DNA of 7,818 nucleotides from assembly GCA_023253495.1 (NCBI GenBank), contig JALRGF010000524.1, positions 1-7,818 on the forward strand, written 5' to 3'. The notes under the pieces are model-generated. The model searched no databases. It saw only the letters and a list, made by a program, of their open reading frames with translations, and was not told the DNA's origin. Shown piece by piece: positions 1 to 5,437 of the stretch. This DNA is from Verrucomicrobiales bacterium (lineage in GTDB: Bacteria > Verrucomicrobiota > Verrucomicrobiia > Verrucomicrobiales > V1-33). The number at the start of each line of letters is the position of its first letter. Position 1 is the stretch's first letter. The position numbers were made by a program, and so were the translations under genes.

Positions 1-433
1 AATCCTCCGCGGCCATCAACTCCAAGCCCCCGCCCGATGCGGCAGCACGAAGATCCGTGTCTCAAGAGAGCCGCCATGCCCTCGGGAAGGCTTGCTCTTG
101 CGGCTTGGGCTCCCCCAAATGGGGCAAATGGCACCGTCAGGGCTGGGCAAGAGATCCCCCCGCCCTCTTCCGCACGGAAATGTATCCGCCCGCTGCTCAC
201 TGGGGCCGATTTTCTTTCTGAGGGACAGGTGCACTGTCAGCGTTTTTTACTGCCGGACAGGTTCATTGTCGACTGTCGGTGCTGCCGGACAGGTTCACCG
301 TCGGTGGGATGTCGGTGGAGAACAGGTGCTCAGTGAGCGCTCCTTTTTTCTGGGACAGGAGATGGAGATGTGTGATGGGTGGTGCCCTCTTGGTTGTTTT
401 TCGGGGAGGGATGGCTAGGGTGCATTCGTTTGA
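1..433. other. Left flank without a supportable gene
   Basis: No reading frame here has recognisable protein features. One forward frame is open from the window edge to 336, but its translation is Pro/Arg/Cys-rich, matches no family I know and runs through the tandem repeat at 223-360, so I treat it as non-coding. The first 200 bases contain GC-rich short inverted repeats (for example CTCTTGC at 95-101 and GCAAGAG at 147-153) but no tRNA-like or terminator-like structure that I can defend. The structured part is the phased repeat, listed separately. The stretch may be the remnant of a mobile element end plus the leader of the methyltransferase gene; this is inference. Confidence 0.5.
223..360. 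repeat. Five-copy degenerate tandem repeat, 32-33 bp period
   Basis: The octamer GGACAGGT occurs at 223-230, 255-262 and 287-294, with one-mismatch copies at 320-327 (GAACAGGT) and 353-360 (GGACAGGA). Start-to-start spacing is 32, 32, 33 and 33 bp, about three turns of B-DNA. In the first three copies the similarity extends to about 18 bp (consensus GGACAGGTKCAYTGTC plus two bases). Copy 4 is weaker and copy 5 keeps only the octamer. The rest of each unit is not conserved. That pattern fits phased binding sites for one protein better than expansion of a long repeat. On the minus strand the core reads TGAACCTGTCC. IS21-family elements are known to carry multiple terminal repeats bound by their transposase, so a relic IS21-like end is my leading guess. 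No transposase gene is visible in the window. Confidence 0.7.
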
Positions 434-1390
434 ATGGTGACGGCCGAGTGTCCAGAGGTGGCGGTTGCTGACGCGGCGGCTCTGGCGGCGGCGCGGCGGT
501 ATGCGGTGCTGCAGCCATTTGTGGTCGACAAGGAGCCGTTGTTCCGGGCGATGATGCATCTGGTGGAGGAGGCGGGGGTGACCCCGGCGCGGGTGGTGGA
601 GCTGGGGGTGGGGACGGGAGGGTTTTTGGAGGCGGTGGCGCGGGCGGGCGTCTGGCCGCAGGCGGGACTGGTCGGGGCCGACCTGGAGGCGGCGCGGCTG
701 GTCGTGGCGCACGAATCGCTGGCGGCGCTCGACCGTCCGGTCACGCTGTGTGGCGGGGTGAACGCGCTGGATGCCGGAGACCCGTTTTACCGGGTCACGG
801 TACCGCCGGGCAGTGCGGATGTGGTGGTGATGGCGCAGTTTGAACATTATGCCCCCAGCGATCCGGGGAGCGCCCTGGCCCGGCGGCTGACCCGCGAAGG
901 TCGGGCATGGTGCACCAAGGCGGCGCTGCGACGCCTCGCGTGGTCGCGGTTGCGTCCGGGCGGCTGGCTGTTCGTGATCGACGATTATGCCGCCGAAGAC
1001 GCGGACCAGCAGGCACGGTGGGACCGCGCGTGGGACGCCCATGTGGCCCGGGAGCTGTCCGGGGAGCCCGTGCGTCAGGCATGGCACGCCCGCGGGCTGG
1101 GGGCGGCGGTGCTGCGGGGGCGCGGATACCACCCCGGGAGACCATTGGACGAGCGGCTGGCCCTGGCCGCCCGGGCGCGGCGGCGGCGGCGGCATCGCGA
1201 CGGCGAGGAAGTGCAGCGTTGGTCCGAGGCCATGGATGATTTCCGCGCTCTTGCCGGGGATGGCGGGTGCGGGCTGGTGCCGCACCCGGCGACAGCGTCT
1301 CACCCGCAGTTCTTCCTCCTCTGGGCCCGCCGCCCGGCCGGCCGGGCCTCGGGTAGTGTCGCGGGAAACCCCGAGGGGAGCGGCGCTTGA
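434..1390 (+). CDS. Class I SAM-dependent methyltransferase, substrate unknown
   Basis: This 318-residue protein has the Rossmann-fold signature of a class I methyltransferase. Motif I is VVELGVGTGG (residues 54-63), the glycine loop that binds S-adenosylmethionine. An acidic residue ends strand 2 (LVGADLE, D83), where the SAM ribose is normally held. The strand-4 region is SADVVVMAQFEHY (127-139). The post-motif LRPGGWLFVIDDY (173-185) is typical of small-molecule methyltransferases. The chain ends with a hydrophobic strand (FFLLWARR, 293-300) followed by a low-complexity tail. An Arg-rich stretch at 247-255 sits in the variable C-terminal half. The ATG at 434 is preceded directly by an in-frame TGA (431-433), so the gene cannot start earlier; a GTG at 437 is an alternative. 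No good Shine-Dalgarno is visible. Nothing nearby suggests a pathway, so the methyl acceptor is unknown. Confidence 0.8.
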   Translation: MVTAECPEVAVADAAALAAARRYAVLQPFVVDKEPLFRAMMHLVEEAGVTPARVVELGVGTGGFLEAVARAGVWPQAGLVGADLEAARLVVAHESLAALDRPVTLCGGVNALDAGDPFYRVTVPPGSADVVVMAQFEHYAPSDPGSALARRLTREGRAWCTKAALRRLAWSRLRPGGWLFVIDDYAAEDADQQARWDRAWDAHVARELSGEPVRQAWHARGLGAAVLRGRGYHPGRPLDERLALAARARRRRRHRDGEEVQRWSEAMDDFRALAGDGGCGLVPHPATASHPQFFLLWARRPAGRASGSVAGNPEGSGA

Positions 1391-1498
1391 GGAGCCGGGA
1401 AACGGACGGGCCGGACGCACTCGACCCGCTGACGTGCCCTGACGGCTTGCCTCATCCCGACGAGCACTCCGGCATGGAAACCGTACGAAATTCCACCA

Positions 1499-2608
1499 TT
1501 ACGGGTTGGCACCATTTTCTCTCAGGAGATTGGCACAGTCTTCGGCCAGATCCTGTCTGTTTATACTGAGAAATGCGCTCTGAAGACCAAGCAGCAGGTT
1601 ATTCCGTTCTTGTTCAGTACCCCGGAATTTTTGAGTCAAATCCAGTGCGAGATCAGGATGGGTACGCGCGATAGTGCTGATGGCCGCATTGCCTGCAATA
1701 CTTTTTGCTTCAGATGCCGGCCATCCGGATATTGCTTCCATTGTTTCCACGGGTTTCAAGTCAGCCATGGACTTGACCGGCTCAGTGACCGCATTGGCTC
1801 CGAACTCGGGTGCCCGCGTTGCCAATTTGTCAGCAAAGTCTTGAAGGGCGCTCCAGCCACTTGTTTTGACTTGGTTGGTGATAGCCCAAACTGAACCGTA
1901 GCTCTCTTTCGAATAAAATGGCGACTCTTTGTCCACGATAATATCCAGCACCGCATTAACGCCATCACGGGCGGTAATTCTGGTCAATGCTGCCCTCCTG
2001 ATCACATCGGAATTACCCGTTTTCTCCAGAAACGCGGCTGCGGCAGGCCTGTCCAGTGGCACCATATTCGCGTAGATGGATCCCAATAATTCGATGTTGG
2101 AAGAATTGCTGACATTGTCCATTTCGTTATCCTGAGCAATCTGCCAAACAGTTTCGGAATCGGTTTGAGCCGCACCTACAAGTATCTGTTGGAGCTTCGG
2201 GACAGGCGGGCTGGCATCAGCAAGCAAAGCGAATAATTCCCGCAAATCATGACCGGTTATTGCAGCTCCCAATTTTCTCAGTTCGTCAACATAATCGGAT
2301 TCACTTAATGTCGCATTCCTGAGTCTCGATATGAGCGAGATGACTTTGGACACGGCATTTTTCGCAATTTCCGTATTTTTGCTGCCCCTGGCTGTCTCCG
2401 GGAGCGTTGCTGCGGTCGGTGTCGTCTCCGGTTTTGGATCGGATTGAATATATTCACGTTCCGGTCCGTTGTGATTGCCTTCATGCGAACCGCCGCCAGA
2501 CGTGCTGTAATAAAGCACAACAATACCTATACAGACAGCCGCGATTGATAAGATCCAGGAAGTCGCAGCGGCACGTTTGCCAAAAATAGGACGGGCAGGC
2601 ACAAACAA
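1499..2608 (-). CDS. Membrane-anchored helical protein, unknown function, low GC
   Basis: I do not recognise this 369-residue protein. It has a short basic N-terminus (K11, R12), one hydrophobic helix at about residues 17-34, a polar Gly/Ser/Pro/Thr-rich linker (about 36-75) and then a long, apparently all-alpha region to the end. Recurrent segments such as AGNAAISTIARTHPDLALDL (305-324) recall the helical-hairpin solenoids that occur as paralogous families in Verrucomicrobiota. A type II membrane anchor with a periplasmic helical domain is the simplest topology. The start is uncertain: the frame offers TTG at 2608 or GTG at 2602, with no ATG near and no Shine-Dalgarno. The frame stays open without a stop to about 2676, so a lost 5' end is possible. 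Base composition is far lower than either neighbour (hand counts of 40%, 43% and 60% G+C in three sampled 60-base lines against about 70%), which suggests acquisition. It lies 81 bp downstream of glcE on the same strand and may be co-transcribed. Confidence 0.7.
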   Translation of the reverse strand: MFVPARPIFGKRAAATSWILSIAAVCIGIVVLYYSTSGGGSHEGNHNGPEREYIQSDPKPETTPTAATLPETARGSKNTEIAKNAVSKVISLISRLRNATLSESDYVDELRKLGAAITGHDLRELFALLADASPPVPKLQQILVGAAQTDSETVWQIAQDNEMDNVSNSSNIELLGSIYANMVPLDRPAAAAFLEKTGNSDVIRRAALTRITARDGVNAVLDIIVDKESPFYSKESYGSVWAITNQVKTSGWSALQDFADKLATRAPEFGANAVTEPVKSMADLKPVETMEAISGWPASEAKSIAGNAAISTIARTHPDLALDLTQKFRGTEQERNNLLLGLQSAFLSINRQDLAEDCANLLRENGANP

Positions 2609-2655
2609 GTGAGTGGGTTTTTTCAGGATCGTTATGGGGTCATGCCACTCGTACT

Positions 2656-2679
2656 TCAGGCTGTCCTGACACTCTCAGG
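2656..2679. other. Two mutually exclusive short hairpins after glcE
   Basis: The segment reads TCAGG (2656-2660), CTGT, CCTGA (2665-2669), CACTC, TCAGG (2675-2679). The central CCTGA can pair with either flanking arm, giving two alternative 5-bp hairpins. It lies between the glcE stop and the start of the low-GC gene, both read on the minus strand. No T-run follows on either strand, so it is not a canonical intrinsic terminator. It could be a weak 3'-end structure or chance. Confidence 0.25.
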
Positions 2680-2689
2680 GAGCGGGGCT

Positions 2690-3715
2690 TTATACCAGCC
2701 GTCCGGCGGGGTCGAGGACCTGGCGGACGAGGGATTCGGGGCGTGGGGAGGGCCAGAGGCCGAGCTGGGTCGGGGTGGTTTGAAGCGACAGGCCGCCGAG
2801 GTGGAGGCGGCGCAGGGCGGAGTCGAGGGCAGTGGTGTGTTCCGGGGGCAGGCCGATCCAGGCGACCTGACCGGCGACGGCGTAGCGACGGGGCAGGCCG
2901 AGGGAGGCGAGGGAGGCGTCCAGTTCGGGGATCCGGTGCGGGGTGACCGGCACTTTGACTGAGAGGGAGTTGGCGATGGGGGAGGTGGTCCAGAGCGAGT
3001 CGTCGGCCGGAGCGAACGGGGTATTGGTTTCTGTGGCGAGGCGGCGGAGGCGGGCGCCGAGGGTGCCGTGGTCGCCGGCGAGGCGCACGAGGAGGCGGCC
3101 GTCGGGGTCGAAGTCGAGGGCTTCGAGGTCGGCGGGCTGGCGGACGAGCCGGGCGACGAGGGCGAGGGCGGCGGTGAGGGATCCGGTGTCGGCGGTGGCG
3201 GTGAGCCGTTCCTGGGGCAGGGGAAAGACTTTGAAAGTGGCCTCGAGCAGGACGCCGAGCCGGCCGGCCGAGCCGACGAGCATTTTCGGGAAGTCGAAGC
3301 CGGCGGCATTTTTGACCACCTTGCCGCCGCCGTGGATGAGGCGTCCGTCGCCGGTGAGGAAGACGGCGCCGAGGATGAAGTCGCGCCAGCCGCCGTAGCG
3401 CAGGCGTCCTGAGCCATTGAGACCGGCGGCGATGCTGCCGCCGAGGGTGGCGCCGCGGGCGGCGAGGGGCGGGTCGCAGGGGAGGTATTGGCCGTGGCGG
3501 GCGAGGGTTTCGGTGATTTCGGTGAGCGGGGTGCCGGCGCGGGCGGTGAAGATGAATTCTTCCGGGGAGTAATCGGTCAGGCCGCGGCAGCCGGACAGGT
3601 CGAGGGATACGGCGTCCTCGGGCGGGGTGCTGAGGGCGGGTTTGGTGCGGTGGCCGGCGATGCGGACGCGCGGGGCGGCGAGCAGGGCGTCGCGGATGGA
3701 AGCGTACGGGGTCAT
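2690..3715 (-). CDS. glcE: Glycolate oxidase FAD-binding subunit GlcE
   Basis: This is the smaller flavin subunit of the membrane-associated glycolate oxidase, which works with GlcD and GlcF to convert glycolate to glyoxylate and pass electrons to the quinone pool. The 341-residue length is close to E. coli GlcE (about 350). The PCMH-type FAD-binding fold is clear: FIFTARAGTPLTEI (55-68), GGSIAAGLNGSGR (92-104), RDFILGAVFLTGDG (111-124), then GGKVVKNAAGFDFPKMLVGS (130-149) and GRLGVLLEATFKVFP (151-165). The KNAAGFD and GRLGVL segments are strongly GlcE-like. The ATG (3713-3715) overlaps the glcD stop in an ATGA, so translational coupling with glcD is likely. The chain stops at LDPAGRLV, without the NPGRM-type end that I recall for E. 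coli GlcE, so the C-terminus is slightly short. No glcF follows. A related 2-hydroxy-acid dehydrogenase subunit is the alternative reading. Confidence 0.9.
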   Translation of the reverse strand: MTPYASIRDALLAAPRVRIAGHRTKPALSTPPEDAVSLDLSGCRGLTDYSPEEFIFTARAGTPLTEITETLARHGQYLPCDPPLAARGATLGGSIAAGLNGSGRLRYGGWRDFILGAVFLTGDGRLIHGGGKVVKNAAGFDFPKMLVGSAGRLGVLLEATFKVFPLPQERLTATADTGSLTAALALVARLVRQPADLEALDFDPDGRLLVRLAGDHGTLGARLRRLATETNTPFAPADDSLWTTSPIANSLSVKVPVTPHRIPELDASLASLGLPRRYAVAGQVAWIGLPPEHTTALDSALRRLHLGGLSLQTTPTQLGLWPSPRPESLVRQVLDPAGRLV

Positions 3716-5151
3716 TCGCGGGAAAGGATGCCGGCTTTTTCCAGCGGGTGGAGGCCGTGGGTGGTGAGGGCGGGGGCGTCGCCGGACGGGAACATTTTGC
3801 CCGGGTTGGCGCGTTCGTGCGGGTCGAATGCCCGGCGCACGGCGCGCATGAACTCGACGTCCGCTTCACCGAACATGGGGACGAGGTAGGCGCGTTTTTC
3901 CAGGCCGACGCCGTGTTCGCCGGTGATACTGCCGCCCATTTCGATGCACATTTCGAGGATGCGGCCGGCGAGTTCCTCGGCGCGCTCGAACTGCCCGGGG
4001 ACCGAACCATCAAAGAGGATGAGCGGGTGAAGATTGCCATCGCCGGCGTGAAAGACATTGGCGACGCGCAGGCCGTGGGTGCGGGAGAGACCGTCGATGC
4101 GCCGCAGGGCCTCGCCGAGCCGGCTGCGCGGGACCACGCCGTCCTGGACGATGAAGTCGGGGCTGAGCCGACCGACGGCGGAGAACGCGCTTTTGCGGCC
4201 CTTCCAGATGAGGGCGCGGTCATCGGCGTCGCGGGCGACGCGGCTTTCGAGCGGTCCGCTGCGCTCGATGATTTCCGCGAGCCGTTGTTTTTCGCTGTCG
4301 ACCTGTTCGCGCGGGCCTTCCAGTTCGACGATGAGCACGGTGGCGGCGTGGGGCGGGTAGCCGCAGCGGGTGGCGGCCTCAGCGGCGTCGATGGCGAGGC
4401 GGTCCATGATTTCGATGGCTCCCGGGAGCAGGCCGGCGGCGATGATGGCGGAGACGGCTTTTCCGGCTTTTTCGGTGCTGTCGTATCCGGCCAGCAGGGT
4501 ATGAAAGACCTCGGCGCGGGGGAGGAGGCGCAGGGTGAGTTCGAGGGCGATGCCGAACAACCCTTCGCTGCCGCAGAACAGACCGACCCAGTCCGGGCCG
4601 AGCGACTCCAGGCTGTCGCCACCGAGCTGGATCACCTCGCCGGTGGCGGTGACGATTTTGGCACCGAGGATGTGGTTGGCGGTCATGCCGTATTTCAGGC
4701 AGTGGGCGCCGCCGGAGTTGAAGGCCACGTTGCCGCCGATGGTGCAGATCTGCTGGCTGCTCGGGTCTGGGGCGAAGTAGAGGCCGTAGGAGGCGACGGC
4801 CTGAGTTACCGCCAGGTTGATCAGGCCGGGTTCGACGACGGTGGTGCGGGAGACCGGATCGATGGCGAGGATGCGGTCGAGCCGGTTGAGGGCGATGACC
4901 AGGCCGTCGTCGACCGGCACGGCGCCGCCGCTCAGGCTGGTGCCGCTGCCGCGGGCCATGAACGGGATGTTCCAGGCGGCGCAGAGTTTCACGGCGGCGA
5001 CCACCTCGTCCTGGGTGACCGGCACGACCACGGCGCGCGGGCGGGCGGAGAAGGCGGTCAATCCGTCGCTTTCGTAGGCGGTGAGGGCCGCGTCATCGAG
5101 CAGGCAGCGGTCGGACGGAAAGAGTGACTGGAGTTCGGCGATGAAGGACAC
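3712..5151 (-). CDS. glcD: Glycolate oxidase FAD-linked catalytic subunit GlcD
   Basis: This is the main flavin subunit of glycolate oxidase, an FAD-dependent 2-hydroxy-acid dehydrogenase of the GlcD/LDH-D family. From the GTG at 5149-5151 the protein is 479 residues, the usual family size. The FAD-binding PCMH domain covers about 35-210, with ARGSGTSLSGGAVP (66-79), the VVEPG segment (105-109) and GGNVAFNSGGAH (139-150). The C-terminal FAD-oxidase domain carries FIVQDGVVPRS (333-343), the signature HAGDGNLHP (368-376), the GEHGVG loop (411-416) and DPHERANPGKMF (443-454). The start was chosen because VSFIAELQSLFP matches the usual GlcD N-terminus, while the open frame upstream (to 5451) is a Pro/Arg-rich translation with no family resemblance that overlaps the divergent gene's leader. 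No Shine-Dalgarno precedes the GTG. The gene is first in a glcDE pair, overlapping glcE by 4 bp. D-lactate or another 2-hydroxy acid is possible as substrate, but the paired GlcE favours glycolate. Confidence 0.93.
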   Translation of the reverse strand: MSFIAELQSLFPSDRCLLDDAALTAYESDGLTAFSARPRAVVVPVTQDEVVAAVKLCAAWNIPFMARGSGTSLSGGAVPVDDGLVIALNRLDRILAIDPVSRTTVVEPGLINLAVTQAVASYGLYFAPDPSSQQICTIGGNVAFNSGGAHCLKYGMTANHILGAKIVTATGEVIQLGGDSLESLGPDWVGLFCGSEGLFGIALELTLRLLPRAEVFHTLLAGYDSTEKAGKAVSAIIAAGLLPGAIEIMDRLAIDAAEAATRCGYPPHAATVLIVELEGPREQVDSEKQRLAEIIERSGPLESRVARDADDRALIWKGRKSAFSAVGRLSPDFIVQDGVVPRSRLGEALRRIDGLSRTHGLRVANVFHAGDGNLHPLILFDGSVPGQFERAEELAGRILEMCIEMGGSITGEHGVGLEKRAYLVPMFGEADVEFMRAVRRAFDPHERANPGKMFPSGDAPALTTHGLHPLEKAGILSRE

Positions 5152-5347
5152 GGGGATCGGGGTGGGGGTCGGGGCGCTGCGGGCGGGGGGCGGCCGCGGC
5201 GGGCGGTCAGGAGCGATCAGGGGCAGGCTATATCGCGGGTGGTGGGTCACGCCAGTGCGGGATGCGGCAAAGTGTCCGGGGGGGCACTGTGTGGGGGAGG
5301 GCCTTGCGAGGTGGGGGACGTCGCGGCTTTTCGGCATGCCGCGGGGA

Positions 5348-5386
5348 CCGGGGATTCCCCGGCGGTGCATCGGGGCGGGCACCCCG
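5348..5386. repeat. Pair of GC-rich palindromes upstream of the fusion gene
   Basis: A perfect 15-nt palindrome, CCGGGGATTCCCCGG (5348-5362), has arms of 7 bp around a single T. It is followed by a second inverted repeat, CGGGG (5371-5375) and CCCCG (5382-5386) around a 6-nt loop. Both lie about 50-90 bp before the start codon at 5438. They could be regulator-binding sites or leader RNA structure, but short GC palindromes arise easily in DNA this rich in G+C. Confidence 0.35.
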
Positions 5387-5424
5387 GGATTTGGCGTGGA
5401 CAGGGGGCTGGGGTGTTTCATCGT

Positions 5425-5429
5425 AGGAG
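5425..5429 (+). promoter_or_regulatory. Ribosome binding site that decides the start at 5438
   Basis: AGGAG at 5425-5429 is the clearest Shine-Dalgarno sequence in the window. Two in-frame ATGs follow, at 5432 and 5438. The spacing is 2 nt to the first and 8 nt to the second, so the second ATG is the better start. Confidence 0.65.
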
Positions 5430-5437
5430 CCATGTCC

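Larger units (their letters stand above)
5152..5437. other. Divergent intergenic region, glcD / DUF116-prenyl synthase
   Basis: About 285 bp with no gene, holding the start regions of both divergent genes. It contains a tandem 10-bp near-repeat, GGTCAGGAGC / GATCAGGGGC (5205-5224, 8 of 10 identical), which could be a helically phased operator for either gene. A hairpin lies at 5271-5288 (AGTGTCC with GGGCACT, one G.T pair, GGGG loop), and the GC palindromes are listed separately. I looked for sigma70-type hexamers on both strands and found no pair with good spacing. Both reading frames across this area are Pro/Arg/Gly-rich and look non-coding. Confidence 0.5.

Noticed and set aside
95..153. 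Inverted repeat CTCTTGC / GCAAGAG as a structured RNA
   Set aside because: Arms of 7 bp separated by 45 bases, with no supporting fold or T-run, are compatible with chance.
1..336. Forward open frame from the window edge as the 3' end of a gene
   Set aside because: The Pro/Arg/Cys-rich translation runs through the tandem repeat and shows no family features, so there is no support for coding.
223..360. CRISPR array
   Set aside because: The conserved core is only 8-18 bp, the copies are degenerate, the spacers would be about 14-24 bp, and no cas gene is present.
263..1420. Reverse-strand open frame opposite the methyltransferase gene
   Set aside because: Its Arg/Pro/His-rich product is a shadow of the methyltransferase, which carries clear SAM-binding motifs on the + strand.
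2640..4622. 660-codon open frame on the - strand across glcE and part of glcD
   Set aside because: The product is an extreme Pro/Arg/Ser/Ala mixture read in the wrong frame of two recognised genes.
3748..5127. Long open frame on the + strand opposite glcD (459 codons)
   Set aside because: It is antisense to a clearly conserved GlcD and its translation is Gly/Ala/Asp-rich with no motif. High-GC coding DNA commonly leaves the opposite strand open.
5081..5437. Upstream extension of the DUF116-prenyl synthase frame
   Set aside because: It overlaps the glcD 5' end, reads as Gly/Arg-rich sequence, and the only good Shine-Dalgarno points to 5438.
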